NCBI RefSeq assembly: GCF_000956595.1
Contig: NZ_JYOO01000007.1
Span: 109,682 to 173,681, forward strand
Direction: 5' to 3'
Source of the DNA: Priestia aryabhattai B8W22
GTDB lineage: Bacteria; Bacillota; Bacilli; Bacillales; Bacillaceae_H
DNA length: 64,000 bases
Shown here: positions 12,859-23,559 of the stretch, one piece after another
Layout: every line of letters starts with the position of its first letter
Numbering within the stretch: position 1 is the stretch's first letter
Notes under the pieces: model-generated
What the model was told of the DNA's origin: nothing
The model's database searches: none
The model's input: the letters and a program-made list of their open reading frames with translations, nothing else
Position numbers and translations under genes: made by a program

Positions 12859-14169
12859 TTACTGCGTGACAAAAAGTTTTCGTTGACTGGATGGTAAAAC
12901 ATTTAATTGGTCTCGATATTTGGCTACCGTTCTTCTTGAAATAGTAACGTTATAATTGCTTTGCAAGACGTTAGCCAACTGCTGATCTGAAAGCGGACGC
13001 TGTTTGTTTTCTTCTGATACTAGCTTTTTAAGCAGTTCTTTTACGTGAGTTGTAGAAGTCGCTTCATTGTTGCCCAGTTGAATACTAGTTGAGAAAAAAG
13101 ATTTCATTGAAAAGGTGCCAAAAGGCGTTTGAATATATTTGTGCCGAGTAGCACGGCTAATCGTTGATTCATGCACAGACGTTTGCTCTGCTACTTCCTT
13201 CATTGTTAACGGCTTCAAATACGACGGACCCTTCTTAAAAAATGCTTCTTGTTCAACGAGTAAGGTATTCATTAACGCGTTTAATGTGTCTTTGCGTGTG
13301 TGTAAACTTTTCATAATCCATTGAAATTCACGATATTTCTCTTGCAAATAAGAAAACATTTCTTGGTTCTGCCTATTTTTCAGCTGAAGTTTGTATTGTT
13401 CATTCACTGAAAGACGAGGTTCCAAATCCTCATTTGCATAAGCAACGACATTTCCATCTTCAACTTTTACAATAAAATCCGGTACAATGAATCGTTCATT
13501 GGACTTCATATAAAATGATCCAGGACGAGGATTTAATTTCTTAATCTGTTCATGTAATTGTTGAAGAGCTTCAAGTGAGATTTGACATAACTTTGAGATT
13601 TTCATCCATTTTTTATACGCAAATTCTTCAAAGTGATATGTCAAAATTTGCTCTATTTTTTCTGTCCATTGATTACTTCTTTTTAATTGAAGCATTAAGC
13701 ACTCTTGTAAACTTCTCGCCCCTACTCCTGCCGGGTCCATCTGCTGCACAAGTTGAAGAGCCTTTTCAACCTGCTCTTGACCTTGCCCAAGCTGGTTAGC
13801 AAGTATGATTAACTCATCGTGCAAATAGCCAGCATCATCCAGACTATGAATAACAAACTCAACGGCTGCCTGCTCACATTCATCTAATTTTAATAATGCG
13901 GATTGATTCATTAAATGTTCGTACAGCGTTTCTTTAGGAGCTGGTATACTGCTCATATAATCTGTTGAATCAGAAGTTGCATGATTTTTTTGATTGTGAG
14001 ATGTATAGACGGGCAGCTCTGAAAAATCTATAAGCGGATTTTGAAGCGCCTGCTCATGTAAAAACGCTACAATATCCATTGATGAATATTGTAAAAGAGA
14101 AATAGCTTGTGATAATTCTTTTGACATCGTCAGCTTTAACGACTGCTGCTGAAATAATCCAATTTCCAT
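12859..14169 (-). CDS. sigL: RNA polymerase sigma-54 factor SigL (RpoN)
   Basis: Directs polymerase to -24/-12 promoters and requires AAA+ activators. The protein is 436 aa from the ATG at 14169, which follows a GGGGAGGGG site; an earlier in-frame ATG at 14190 lies upstream of that site. The Gln-rich activator-interacting region I (LFQQQSLKLTMSKELSQAI) is at the N terminus, and the RpoN box RRTVAKYR (about 412-419) reads the -24 element. A consensus cre lies just upstream of the start, implying CcpA repression. A strong target promoter exists at 62501-62516. Confidence 0.97.
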   Translation of the reverse strand: MEIGLFQQQSLKLTMSKELSQAISLLQYSSMDIVAFLHEQALQNPLIDFSELPVYTSHNQKNHATSDSTDYMSSIPAPKETLYEHLMNQSALLKLDECEQAAVEFVIHSLDDAGYLHDELIILANQLGQGQEQVEKALQLVQQMDPAGVGARSLQECLMLQLKRSNQWTEKIEQILTYHFEEFAYKKWMKISKLCQISLEALQQLHEQIKKLNPRPGSFYMKSNERFIVPDFIVKVEDGNVVAYANEDLEPRLSVNEQYKLQLKNRQNQEMFSYLQEKYREFQWIMKSLHTRKDTLNALMNTLLVEQEAFFKKGPSYLKPLTMKEVAEQTSVHESTISRATRHKYIQTPFGTFSMKSFFSTSIQLGNNEATSTTHVKELLKKLVSEENKQRPLSDQQLANVLQSNYNVTISRRTVAKYRDQLNVLPSSQRKLFVTQ

Positions 14170-14201
14170 TATTTCTCCCCTCCCCTTCATCTATTTTACT
14201 A

Positions 14202-14216
14202 TAAAAACGCTTTCAA
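14202..14216 (-). promoter_or_regulatory. cre site upstream of sigL
   Basis: On the minus strand the bases TTGAAAGCGTTTTTA match the CcpA consensus WTGAAARCGYTTWNN at every defined position. It lies 33 bp before the sigL start codon, downstream of any likely promoter. B. subtilis sigL is known to be repressed through a CcpA roadblock. Confidence 0.75.
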
Positions 14217-14455
14217 AGAGCATGTAACTATTTTTTATATGTAATTTTTTCATCAAAAAATCTCCGTCAACCTTTGTTAACGAAGCGGTTCATCCTATTT
14301 TTAATTACTAATCATCAAAAAAGTAATAGAGCTATACACCTTTATAACTTTTCATTATAATTCGCACCAACCACATGATTCGAGTAATAATCCGACATGA
14401 CGTTTTCTTCATCATGTCGAATTTTCTGCATTTGTATAATATATAGAAGAATTGC

Positions 14456-15130
14456 TTATTGAATAGTCTGTGCCATTTGCATAAACTTGTCTAAGTTTTC
14501 TTCGTCATTTTTCGTAAAAATGGTTAGCTTCATTGGTTTCTTTCCTTTAACTAACACGGCGTTTACCGTATGATCGCCAGATGTGGCTTCATACCAAACA
14601 GAATCTTTGAAGATCCCATTCTCTTCAAGATTCTTTTTCTCTGCTGCATTTTTATTAACTGCTGTTGCCGTTTGTTTAACAGATTGAGCAGCGTCGTCCA
14701 GCGATGCTTCTGATGAAAGCATTTCAATACGCATAAATTGAGAATCATCTGAAGTTAATACTAACGCATCTTTTCCTGGTTCTTCACCCGTTAGTTTATA
14801 ACCGTCCATTACTTGAACAGCATAATCCTGTTGTGGGCTTTTTGTTAGTTTTGTTTTTGAAGAAGACGTTGACTCTCCATCTTTCGCTGTTTCGCTAGTT
14901 GATGATTGACTTCCTGAAGGTTTGGCTGAGACCTCAGAAGAATCCACATCTTTTTTCGACTCTTCTTTTGCAACGCCTGATGTTTGATCAGATTTAGAAG
15001 CTGTATCCTGCTGAACATTTTCTGCTTGATCATTAGACTTCGGCTGAGCAGAATCGTCGTTCGTCCCGCATGCAGACAGCAATAGTGCTACCGATGCACT
15101 GACAATGAAAAGTTTGTTCATGTATTTCAT
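14456..15130 (-). CDS. Putative lipoprotein of unknown function
   Basis: A 224-aa protein from the ATG at 15130, which follows GGAGGAATAAAT; longer in-frame starts lack a ribosome site. It has a lipoprotein signal peptide with lipobox LLSAC (Cys about 21). A Ser/Gln/Asp/Lys-rich low-complexity linker of about 80 residues follows, then a compact C-terminal domain (about 110-224). It should be anchored on the outer face of the membrane after Lgt processing (lgt is at 30856). I do not recognise the C-terminal domain. It stands alone between sigL and tRNA-Arg. Confidence 0.8.
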   Translation of the reverse strand: MKYMNKLFIVSASVALLLSACGTNDDSAQPKSNDQAENVQQDTASKSDQTSGVAKEESKKDVDSSEVSAKPSGSQSSTSETAKDGESTSSSKTKLTKSPQQDYAVQVMDGYKLTGEEPGKDALVLTSDDSQFMRIEMLSSEASLDDAAQSVKQTATAVNKNAAEKKNLEENGIFKDSVWYEATSGDHTVNAVLVKGKKPMKLTIFTKNDEENLDKFMQMAQTIQ

Positions 15131-15300
15131 ATTTATTCCTCCTCCGTGTTTCTTTTCCTTATATACTGTTTTATAGTATTCTGACAAATTCCGCAACCGG
15201 TACAATGGAATTAATTTCTTGCTTCCTTACGCGTATAAAGGGTTATAGGAGAAAAATAAATATTATTTTTTGAGAAGATGAGTCTTTTTACTCAAAATAA

Positions 15301-15327
15301 AAAACGTTGCATAATCCGCAACGTTTT
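15301..15327 (-). terminator. Terminator of the tRNA-Arg gene
   Basis: AAAACGTTGC (15301-15310) and GCAACGTTTT (15318-15327) form a perfect 10-bp stem. It starts five bases after the mature tRNA 3' end and is followed on the minus strand by a U-rich tail. Confidence 0.8.
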
Positions 15328-15331
15328 AAGA

Positions 15332-15403
15332 CGCCCTCGACAGGATTCGAACCCACCCTAAGAGAACCGGAATCTCTTGTGCTATCCACTACACTACGAG
15401 GGC
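15332..15403 (-). tRNA. tRNA-Arg, anticodon CCG
   Basis: The acceptor stem GCCCTCG/CGAGGGC (7 bp), the T-arm GGTTCGAATCC and the anticodon stem AGAGA/TCTCT with loop TTCCGGT give anticodon CCG (reads CGG, Arg). CCA is not encoded. Length is 72 nt. It is a single-gene unit with its own terminator. Confidence 0.95.
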
Positions 15404-15553
15404 ATATTTGTCACAACTTCCATTATAGGAGAGAAAACTTCTCTTTTCAATAGAATACTACGTTTATTTTTTTTAGAAGGGGGAAAAATTTTAATAATGT
15501 CAAAGAGGAATACATAGTCTTTTAAGCGAATATGTGTAGTAGAGGTTCTTTTG

Positions 15554-15583
15554 TTTGACCTTTATTGACCATACGTGTATTAT
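15554..15583 (+). promoter_or_regulatory. clpP promoter with CtsR operator
   Basis: The CtsR heptad repeat (complement of GGTCAAT-AAA-GGTCAAA) covers 15554-15570. It overlaps the -35 TTGACC (15555-15560). A 17-bp spacer leads to the -10 TATTAT (15578-15583). The layout implies direct occlusion by CtsR and release on heat or protein stress. Confidence 0.88.
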
Positions 15584-15623
15584 AGGTACATAACAAATTA
15601 TTCTTGTTAAGGAGGAATTTAAT

Positions 15624-16211
15624 ATGAACTTAATTCCTACAGTTATTGAACAAACAAACCGTGGTGAACGTGCTTATGACATTTATTCACGTTTATTAAA
15701 AGACCGCATTATTATTTTAGGTAGTGCTATTGACGATAACGTAGCTAACTCAATCGTTTCTCAGCTTCTATTCTTAGCTGCTGAAGACCCAGAAAAAGAT
15801 ATCTCACTTTATATCAACAGCCCAGGTGGCTCTATTACAGCTGGAATGGCTATCTATGATACGATGCAATTCATTAAGCCAAAAGTTTCTACAATTTGTA
15901 TCGGTATGGCTGCATCAATGGGTGCTTTCTTACTGGCTGCTGGTGAAAAGGGCAAACGTTTTGCTCTTCCAAACAGCGAAGTAATGATTCATCAACCTCT
16001 TGGTGGTGCTCAAGGACAAGCTACTGAAATCGAAATTGCGGCAAAACGTATTCTATTCTTACGTGAAAAACTAAATTCAATTTTAGCTGAGCGTACAGGT
16101 CAACCGTTAGAAGTGCTACAACGTGATACAGATCGTGATAATTTCATGACTGCTGAACGCGCTTTAGAATACGGTCTAATTGACAAAGTATTAGAAAACG
16201 ATCCTAAATAA
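15624..16211 (+). CDS. clpP: ATP-dependent Clp protease proteolytic subunit ClpP
   Basis: Serine-protease tetradecamer that degrades substrates unfolded by ClpC, ClpX or ClpE, including SsrA-tagged proteins made with the tmRNA encoded in this window. The 195-aa protein has the catalytic triad Ser98 (GMAASMGA), His123 (MIHQPLGG) and Asp172 (TDRDNF) at canonical positions. The ribosome site AAGGAGG precedes the ATG. It is transcribed alone from a CtsR-controlled promoter and ends at a bidirectional terminator. Confidence 0.99.
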   Translation: MNLIPTVIEQTNRGERAYDIYSRLLKDRIIILGSAIDDNVANSIVSQLLFLAAEDPEKDISLYINSPGGSITAGMAIYDTMQFIKPKVSTICIGMAASMGAFLLAAGEKGKRFALPNSEVMIHQPLGGAQGQATEIEIAAKRILFLREKLNSILAERTGQPLEVLQRDTDRDNFMTAERALEYGLIDKVLENDPK

Positions 16212-16212
16212 G

Positions 16213-16247
16213 AAAAAAGCCTTTCCCACTTTGGGAAAGGCTTTTTT
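16213..16247. terminator. Bidirectional terminator between clpP and crh
   Basis: Arms 16213-16227 and 16233-16247 form a perfect 15-bp stem with A and T runs at both ends. It serves convergent clpP (plus) and crh (minus); the crh stop codon overlaps its right arm. Confidence 0.93.
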
Positions 16248-16500
16248 ATGCATCGTTCTCTACGTAAGCGACTAACGCATCCATTGCTTCTTTTTCATCT
16301 ACCCCTTCAACAATGAGCGTAATAAGAGAACCGTTATTAATCGCTAAGCTCATTAACCCCATGATACTTTTAGCGTTGACTACTTTCTCATCTTTCTTCA
16401 AGTACACATCAGATGTAAAACGAGTTGCTTCTTGCACGAATAGTGCCGCAACACGAGCTTGTAATCCCGTTTTTAATTTTACTTCTACTTGTTTTTCCAT
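16246..16500 (-). CDS. crh: HPr-like protein Crh
   Basis: HPr paralogue that, when phosphorylated on serine by HprK, acts as corepressor of CcpA but cannot carry PTS phosphate. At 84 aa it has Gln14 in TGLQARVAAL where HPr has the catalytic His15, while the regulatory serine (Ser45, AKSIMGLM, equal to Ser46 of HPr) is kept. This combination distinguishes Crh from PtsH. It is the last gene of the rapZ-yvcK-whiA-crh cluster. HprK, which would phosphorylate it, is at 31706. Confidence 0.96.
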   Translation of the reverse strand: MEKQVEVKLKTGLQARVAALFVQEATRFTSDVYLKKDEKVVNAKSIMGLMSLAINNGSLITLIVEGVDEKEAMDALVAYVENDA

Positions 16501-16528
16501 GATAAAATCCTCCCCCTTGCAATTCCCC

Positions 16529-17473
16529 TTATGTGACTGGCTGACCGGCGCGAAGCTTGTCTGCTATTTGGTCAATTTTACGCAACCGATGGTTAATGCC
16601 CGATTTGCTAATTTGACCTCCAGATACCATCTCGCCAAGCTCCTTTAACGTAACGTCTTGATATTCCACACGCAAACGAGCAATTTCTCTTAGCTTTTCT
16701 GGTAAGATATCTAATCCAGCTGTTTCATCAATATAACGGATGTTTTCCACTTGACGAATGGCCGCTCCGATCGTTTTATTTAAGTTAGCTGTTTCACAAT
16801 TAACTAAGCGATTAACGGAATTTCGCATATCTCGGACGATTCTTACATCCTCAAACCGTAAAAGAGCGTTATGGGCTCCAATGATATTTAGAAACTCCGT
16901 AATTTTCTCAGCTTCTTTCAAATAGTTAATATAGCCTTTTTTCCGTTCTAATGTTTTACTATTCAGTTGAAATTCGTTCATTAAATTGCATAAAGCTTCA
17001 TTGTGCTCTTCATACAATGAAAAAATTTCAAGATGGTAAGATGATGTCTCCGGGTTATTAATAGAGCCGCCGGCTAAAAATGCGCCTCTTAAGTAGGATC
17101 GCTTACAGCATTTCTTTTGTACTAACTCTGATGAAATACGATGTGTAAATGTGAATCCTTCTTCTACAATTTTTAAGTCTTCCAAAAGCATTCTCGTTTT
17201 CTCTACTAATCGAACAATATACACATTGTTTTTTTTCAGCCGCATTTTCTTACGCACAAGCAGTTCTACTGACACATCATAATTTTTCTTAAGCAAGACA
17301 TAAATGCGTCGAGCAATCGCTGCGTTTTCAGTTTGAACATCAACTGTGAATTTTTTATTCGAAAAAGAAAGTGAACCATTCATTCGAATTAATGCAGAGA
17401 GCTCTGCTTTTGCACAGCAATCTTTGACTTCTAAATTCGTTAACTCTTTTTTTGTTTCTGATGCAAATGACAT
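16529..17473 (-). CDS. whiA: DNA-binding protein WhiA
   Basis: Conserved Gram-positive protein that links to cell division and chromosome segregation in B. subtilis and controls sporulation genes in Streptomyces. At 314 aa it has an N-terminal LAGLIDADG-endonuclease-like fold without catalytic residues ([13 protein letters not shown] is recognisable) and a C-terminal helix-turn-helix (about 270-305, [20 protein letters not shown]). It lies between yvcK and crh with short spacing, so it is cotranscribed with them. The ATG follows GGAGGTG. Confidence 0.96.
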   Translation of the reverse strand: MSFASETKKELTNLEVKDCCAKAELSALIRMNGSLSFSNKKFTVDVQTENAAIARRIYVLLKKNYDVSVELLVRKKMRLKKNNVYIVRLVEKTRMLLEDLKIVEEGFTFTHRISSELVQKKCCKRSYLRGAFLAGGSINNPETSSYHLEIFSLYEEHNEALCNLMNEFQLNSKTLERKKGYINYLKEAEKITEFLNIIGAHNALLRFEDVRIVRDMRNSVNRLVNCETANLNKTIGAAIRQVENIRYIDETAGLDILPEKLREIARLRVEYQDVTLKELGEMVSGGQISKSGINHRLRKIDQIADKLRAGQPVT

Positions 17474-17506
17474 AACTTCACCTCCAATCTACATACGGAA
17501 ATAGTG

Positions 17507-18493
17507 TTAAACACCCGTATTCGCTTTACCTTGCAGCGATGTCAGCATAGAATACACAAGCTTTGCTACTTTTTTTGTATCATGCCTAATTACGCTGCCG
17601 TCATACTGAATAATTTGATCTTCAATCACTTCTAACCCTAATTTTAGCAATACTTCACGGTCATATTCTACAGGCTGAGCCTGCTCTACTTGATATTTCT
17701 TTTTTAAGGGTGCTGGAATAGGTGCATTATTGACGATAATCGCATCTAAAAACGCACATGGCATATGGTTGTAAAGCGCTTTAATATGATCACTTGCCTT
17801 AAAACCCAATGTCTCACCCGGCTGTGTCATCACGTTGCACACGTATACTTTCTTTGCTTTTGTCGAACAAAGCTCATTACAAATATCTTGCACCAGTAAA
17901 TTCGGCAAAATACTTGTATAAAGACTTCCGGGCCCCAATACAATTAAATCAGCGCGTCGAATAGCTTTTATTGTCTCGACAAGCGGTTTCACATCGGCAG
18001 GCGATAAAAACACTTTATTAATTTTTTTATTAACTTCTGGAATTTTAGATTCACCTGTTACGATGGATCCATCTTGCATCTCCGCATGCAGCACAACGCT
18101 TTGATTAGCTGCCGGAAGCACTTTCCCTCTGACGTTTAGTACTTTGCTCATTTCTCGTATAGCATGCACAAAATCGCCAGTAATAGACGTCATAGCTGCA
18201 AGCAACAAATTACCAAGAGAATGGCCTGTAAGCTCATTTCCTGTATCAAATCGATGCTGAAAAAGCTCTTCAACTAGTGGCTCTACATCAGATAAAGCAA
18301 CTAGCACATTTCGAATATCACCAGGAGCAGGGATTTCAAGTTCATCGCGCAATCGGCCAGAACTTCCCCCGTCGTCTGCTACGGTTACGATGGCTGTAAG
18401 ATCAAGAGGGTATTCCTTCAACCCTCTTAACAGCACTGGTAAACCCGTTCCTCCCCCAATGACGACAACTTTTGGAAGCTGTTCACTGCTCAT
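17507..18493 (-). CDS. yvcK: Gluconeogenesis factor YvcK (MgfK)
   Basis: UDP-sugar-binding protein of the CofD-like family, needed for growth on gluconeogenic carbon and for cell shape. The 328-aa protein begins with the nucleotide-binding segment [17 protein letters not shown] (9-25) and contains [13 protein letters not shown], the family signature. It overlaps rapZ by four bases and precedes whiA, the conserved trio. In B. subtilis it affects MreB/PBP1 localisation; that role is assumed here by orthology. Confidence 0.96.
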   Translation of the reverse strand: MSSEQLPKVVVIGGGTGLPVLLRGLKEYPLDLTAIVTVADDGGSSGRLRDELEIPAPGDIRNVLVALSDVEPLVEELFQHRFDTGNELTGHSLGNLLLAAMTSITGDFVHAIREMSKVLNVRGKVLPAANQSVVLHAEMQDGSIVTGESKIPEVNKKINKVFLSPADVKPLVETIKAIRRADLIVLGPGSLYTSILPNLLVQDICNELCSTKAKKVYVCNVMTQPGETLGFKASDHIKALYNHMPCAFLDAIIVNNAPIPAPLKKKYQVEQAQPVEYDREVLLKLGLEVIEDQIIQYDGSVIRHDTKKVAKLVYSMLTSLQGKANTGV

Positions 18494-19383
18494 CTATGAT
18501 TTTCCTTTCTCCTCTCAATGTCACGATGAGAAATATGAGTTTTGTATTCATTCTGGAAATGGTGACCTAAATATTCAGCTAATGTGACGGAGCGATGCTG
18601 TCCGCCTGTACATCCTATAGCGATGACTAGCTGGCTTTTACCTTCTCGCTTGTACTGTGGAAGCATAAACGAAAGTAGGTCTACTACTTTTTCAATGAAC
18701 TTTTGAGTTTCCGTCCATTTTAATACGTAAGAAGAAACCTCTTCTTCAAGCCCTGTTTTAGGACGCATATGGTCAATGTAGTGAGGGTTCGGCAAAAAGC
18801 GCACATCAAAGACTAAATCAGCGTCAATAGGCACCCCGTATTTAAAACCAAATGACATCACATTAACAGTAAAAACTTGTGAAGCGTGGGAAGAAAACTG
18901 AGTTAAAATCTTTTCTCTAAGCTCTCTTGGCTTTAACTCTGATGTCTCGTAAATAAGCTGAGCTCTTCCTTTTAACTCCTCAAGCAGCTCCCGTTCCATA
19001 CCAATTCCTTCTAACGGTAACCCCGAAGGAGCTAGCGGATGTGAACGTCTCGTTTCTTTGTAGCGCGTCACCAGTACAGAATCTTTTGCATCTAAAAATA
19101 AAATTTGTGGCGTGACCCACGTTGTTTCACTCATGTTATCCAATGCTTCAAATAGGCTTTCAAAAAACTCTCTGCCTCGCAAATCCATAACAAGAGCAAC
19201 TTTATTCATTTTATTCCCTGACTCTTTCATGAGTTCTAAAAATTTCGGTAGCAATGTAGGGGGTAAATTATCTACACAAAAGAACCCTAAATCTTCAAAA
19301 CTCTGAATTGCTACTGTTTTTCCTGCACCTGACATTCCAGTAATAATCACTAATTGAATATCGCTTACAGACCCAGTACTCAT
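18490..19383 (-). CDS. rapZ: RNase adapter / nucleotide-binding protein RapZ (YvcJ)
   Basis: P-loop protein; in E. coli it controls glucosamine-6-phosphate synthase through small RNAs, and in B. subtilis it is a GTPase affecting competence. The 297-aa protein has a Walker A GMSGAGKT (16-23) and the C-terminal RapZ signature GCTGGQHRS. It overlaps yvcK by four bases, indicating translational coupling. Whether the RNA-adapter role applies in bacilli is uncertain. Confidence 0.95.
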   Translation of the reverse strand: MSTGSVSDIQLVIITGMSGAGKTVAIQSFEDLGFFCVDNLPPTLLPKFLELMKESGNKMNKVALVMDLRGREFFESLFEALDNMSETTWVTPQILFLDAKDSVLVTRYKETRRSHPLAPSGLPLEGIGMERELLEELKGRAQLIYETSELKPRELREKILTQFSSHASQVFTVNVMSFGFKYGVPIDADLVFDVRFLPNPHYIDHMRPKTGLEEEVSSYVLKWTETQKFIEKVVDLLSFMLPQYKREGKSQLVIAIGCTGGQHRSVTLAEYLGHHFQNEYKTHISHRDIERRKENHR

Positions 19384-19424
19384 TTTCCATCCCCCTCAAT
19401 CTATGCATACATGTCTATTTATCA

Positions 19425-19883
19425 TTAACAAGGATCAATTCGATAAGATAATAACTCGAAATCCGTTGTATACGTAAAGTTGCCATAAATAACACCCGAC
19501 CCTTTTGCTACATAATCGATAATGTGATGATCTCCCGGTGCCATCGGCAATTCACTTACTTCACTCAAATTATGCCAACCGAGTTTGCCTTCTTCTGATT
19601 CTAGCACATTTGTCCCATCAAAATCTGTAGCAAAAAAAGTAAACATCATCCACTCAGATGAAATTTGATCGTTTTCTTTCATCGTAAAAGTAAAGATACC
19701 TTTTACAGTGGGATTTTTCAAATAAATTCCTGTTTCTTCACGAAATTCTCTTACAACAGAGTCTTTTACAGATTCTCCTTGCTCCATTTTCCCACCAGGG
19801 GCCACCCACCAGTTTCTTCGTGGCTTTTGAAGCAACAATACTTTATCGTCTTTCATTAATACACAATTTGTGACCCTTTGCAT
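19425..19883 (-). CDS. yvcI: NUDIX hydrolase (YvcI-like)
   Basis: A 152-aa NUDIX-fold pyrophosphohydrolase. The NUDIX box is visible as GGKMEQGESV followed by REFREETG, with the catalytic glutamates in REETG. The NWWVAPGGK entry resembles the MutT/8-oxo-dGTP subclass, but substrate cannot be told from sequence. The start at 19883 follows GAGGTGG. It is upstream of rapZ and probably heads the rapZ-yvcK-whiA-crh cluster, as in B. subtilis. Confidence 0.9.
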   Translation of the reverse strand: MQRVTNCVLMKDDKVLLLQKPRRNWWVAPGGKMEQGESVKDSVVREFREETGIYLKNPTVKGIFTFTMKENDQISSEWMMFTFFATDFDGTNVLESEEGKLGWHNLSEVSELPMAPGDHHIIDYVAKGSGVIYGNFTYTTDFELLSYRIDPC

Positions 19884-20186
19884 GTTTTCCACCTCATCAT
19901 ATGTATACTGACATTTTCTTTTATTATACTACGAAACAAACTTCTCTCACAACGGAGATGAACTAACTATTACTAAATTTTCTGAAAATAAAACAGTGCT
20001 GTTATATACGTAAATTCAATCTGTTATAGTCACAAAAAAGAGGCATAGGAACACGTCCTATGCCCGACATACATATATTTTATAAAAGGGGGTCAATTAC
20101 TATCTATATAGTACCCCATCAATGTTTCACAGGTGTTACAGAACAGTTAAAACCGAATTACGTTTTGTAAAAGATTGATTTCAGCC
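19884..20186 (-). other. trxB-yvcI intergenic region
   Basis: This 303-base gap holds the trxB terminator (20034-20064) and the promoter region for yvcI. Apart from the terminator I see no further conserved element. Confidence 0.4.
20034..20064 (-). terminator. trxB terminator
   Basis: GGCATAGGA (20042-20050) and TCCTATGCC (20056-20064) form a perfect 9-bp stem. It is followed on the minus strand by a U-rich tail at 20041-20034. Confidence 0.8.
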
Positions 20187-21155
<969 letters not shown>

Positions 21156-21251
21156 TTAGGAAATTCCTTCGTAGTTGATTCCAAATTTATGGATAATTAT
21201 TTCGTTACCACTATCCTAATATGTTCTTCCTATTATCGTCTATTTTTTTGC

Positions 21252-22754
21252 TCAATTTAATAACGTATTCACAATTTTACTGTACTTTCTAACTGTTGCA
21301 GCGGAAATGGAATATTGTTTTGCCGCATCGGCTTGAGTAATAGCCTGGCTTTTTTCTTTCGCCCATATATATGTGACAGCTGCAGCCCATGCATTTACGT
21401 TCACATGCTGAAAATCATAGGATTGTTTATATACCTGTACATATACATAAAACCAAAAGCTTAAAAGATCCTGGGTATCACTTTCAGTCTGCGATTCCAT
21501 CTCCAGTTCAATAACATCTGCCACCTCAAAAATCACATGTTGTTTATCCTGCCATACATACGTATATACTTCATCCAAAAGTGTACTCATATGTATGGAC
21601 GACTTGATTTCTTCTAAAAGAAGCAGACGCTGCTGTTCAGGAAGCTTTTTTGCCATATACAAGCTGTAAAGCTGATCGTGAACATTGTTTGTTGCACACT
21701 TCTTTTTCGCTGTAACATCCACTTTCGATTGAAAAACCTTCGCAGCTTTTTGACTGATGCGCCAAGGCTCCTCTCCTTCTTTATCAGGAACGTCTTCCAA
21801 TGCCAGCTTCCACATTTCTTTAGCGAAGGCTTCATGTCCAGTATAGTAAGAGGCGTATGAAAGCCAATAATGAAATGAGTTGTCTCCTTGAAAACCTTGT
21901 GTATAAAGCTTTTTTAACCATCTGTATGATAGTCTGTATTGACCAATCAACGCAAATGTTGCTCCAAGCTTATAGCGGTGTTCAAATGACATCGGATAAA
22001 CGCGGCTAAGCCCGTCTGTAAGCTCCTCAACTTCTTTATGCTTATGGCAATAATAATAGAAAATCAGCTGATTGCATAACGCATGAAGATTTCCAGGGTT
22101 TTTCTCCAATACTTCATTCAGCAAATCCATTGCCTCATCAATTTTATTTAAATAAAAATAAGCTAACGCTAAATTATTATATGCAGACCAGAATTCTGGA
22201 TACTCATCAATTATTTCAGTTAACAAATCCACTGCTTCTTCAAAATTCGTTGCTTCAAGCAGTCTTTTTGCTTGTTCTTGTTTTATAATCAGCATGTCGC
22301 CTAGCTGATTTTTAGGCTCTTCATCTTCTTCATCCACATCAATTGATAGTAAATCTAACAGATCTGTAGCCGATCGAAAGAGGTCACCATTTGGAAAATG
22401 CTCAATGTAATACATCGCGTATTTTTTTGATTCTTCAAACAGTCCAAGATGCGCATAGCTGTTGGCTATATAGTAGTAACAGCTTCCTAATGTATCGTCC
22501 ATATGATGAATCACATGGAGAAAAAGCTCGTTGGCATCTTGATAATCTCCCCGCTCCGTTAAAGCTACTCCAACGTTTGTAAGAAGCTGTGGATTACGGG
22601 CATTTTCTTTGTTTGCACGCGTTAAATACTTGAGCGCTTTATCTGACTCCTCTTCTTCAAACGCCTGCAGCGCTTTTTCGAAATAGAAGTCACCCGTTTG
22701 CGAAAATGGAATTACTTGTGCCATTTTTTGAATTACTTTTGAGTGTTTTTCCAT
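21252..22754 (-). CDS. Tetratricopeptide-repeat protein (YvcD-like)
   Basis: A 500-aa soluble protein starting at the ATG 22754 after GGAGGG. TPR helices are clear at about 25-90 (KALQAFEEEESDKALKYL, NPQLLTNVGVALTERGDY) and 160-240 (LLEATNFEEAVDLLTEI, WSAYNNLALAYFYLNKIDEA). The C-terminal 60 residues contain a probable helix-turn-helix (SQAITQADAAKQYSISAATVRKYS) of the kind that ends many TPR regulators. It lies between trxB and hisI, where B. subtilis has yvcD. The function is unknown; it may mediate protein-protein contacts, with the helix-turn-helix perhaps binding DNA. Confidence 0.85.
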   Translation of the reverse strand: MEKHSKVIQKMAQVIPFSQTGDFYFEKALQAFEEEESDKALKYLTRANKENARNPQLLTNVGVALTERGDYQDANELFLHVIHHMDDTLGSCYYYIANSYAHLGLFEESKKYAMYYIEHFPNGDLFRSATDLLDLLSIDVDEEDEEPKNQLGDMLIIKQEQAKRLLEATNFEEAVDLLTEIIDEYPEFWSAYNNLALAYFYLNKIDEAMDLLNEVLEKNPGNLHALCNQLIFYYYCHKHKEVEELTDGLSRVYPMSFEHRYKLGATFALIGQYRLSYRWLKKLYTQGFQGDNSFHYWLSYASYYTGHEAFAKEMWKLALEDVPDKEGEEPWRISQKAAKVFQSKVDVTAKKKCATNNVHDQLYSLYMAKKLPEQQRLLLLEEIKSSIHMSTLLDEVYTYVWQDKQHVIFEVADVIELEMESQTESDTQDLLSFWFYVYVQVYKQSYDFQHVNVNAWAAAVTYIWAKEKSQAITQADAAKQYSISAATVRKYSKIVNTLLN

Positions 22755-22865
22755 TAAGCCCTCCAAATAAGTTGATAATTTCGACGTTCGTAGTATATCA
22801 CATTTGCCAAGAAGTTTAATACCTCTATTCAAAAAAGGAGCCTGCAAGCAGTCGTTTCTTGACGC

Positions 22866-22918
22866 AAATAAGAGAAGGTTTTGCCTCTTTTATCTAAAAT
22901 GAGACAACTCCTTCTCTC
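22866..22918 (-). terminator. Probable terminator of the his operon
   Basis: A long imperfect stem with AGAGAAGG and CCTTCTCT ends lies directly after the hisI stop on the minus strand. The U tail is weak (TTATTT). Confidence 0.5.
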
Positions 22919-22935
22919 CTTTTACTATGTAGCTA

Positions 22936-23559
22936 TTAGCTAGTGTGACGTTCCTTTAATACTGATAGGACATCGTCTAAAGGCAGCTTTTGCTCACGAA
23001 GTAAAACAAGTACGTGGTACAGTAAATCTGCAACTTCCCACTTCAGCTCATCATGGTCACGATTTTTTGCTGCAATAATCACTTCACCAGCTTCTTCTCC
23101 TACTTTTTTGAGGATTTTATCTACGCCTTTATCGAATAAGTACGTCGTATAAGCTCCTTCTGGCATTTCAGCTTCACGCTTAGCGATTACTTCTTCTAGC
23201 TCATTAATAATTGCAAACCGATTATCGTTTTGTTTATTTTCGCCAAGAATTGTTTCATTAAAACAGCTGTAAGCCCCCGTATGACAAGCGGGACCTTGAG
23301 GCTCCACTTTTACAACAAGAGAATCAGCATCACAGTCATATGCCATGCTCACAATTTTTTGTGTATTACCAGAGGTTGCGCCCTTGTGCCACAACTCTTG
23401 TCGAGAACGGCTGTAAAACCAAGTTTCACGTGTATCAATTGATTTTTGAAGTGATTCTTCGTTCATATAAGCCAATGTTAAGACTTCTTTGCTCACAGCA
23501 TCTTGTACAATAGCTGGCACAAGTCCATCACTGTTGAATTTAATGTTTTCAATCGTCAT
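22936..23559 (-). CDS. hisI: Bifunctional phosphoribosyl-AMP cyclohydrolase / phosphoribosyl-ATP pyrophosphatase (HisIE)
   Basis: Steps 2 and 3 of histidine synthesis. The 207-aa protein fuses an N-terminal cyclohydrolase (about 1-110, with [21 protein letters not shown] metal ligands) to a C-terminal pyrophosphatase domain (about 115-207, with [12 protein letters not shown]). It is the last gene of the his operon and overlaps hisF by four bases. Confidence 0.97.
   Translation of the reverse strand: MTIENIKFNSDGLVPAIVQDAVSKEVLTLAYMNEESLQKSIDTRETWFYSRSRQELWHKGATSGNTQKIVSMAYDCDADSLVVKVEPQGPACHTGAYSCFNETILGENKQNDNRFAIINELEEVIAKREAEMPEGAYTTYLFDKGVDKILKKVGEEAGEVIIAAKNRDHDELKWEVADLLYHVLVLLREQKLPLDDVLSVLKERHTS

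Noticed and set aside
15332..15403. tRNA gene as integration site for a mobile element
   Set aside because: No duplicated tRNA 3' segment and no integrase nearby; flanks are core genes.
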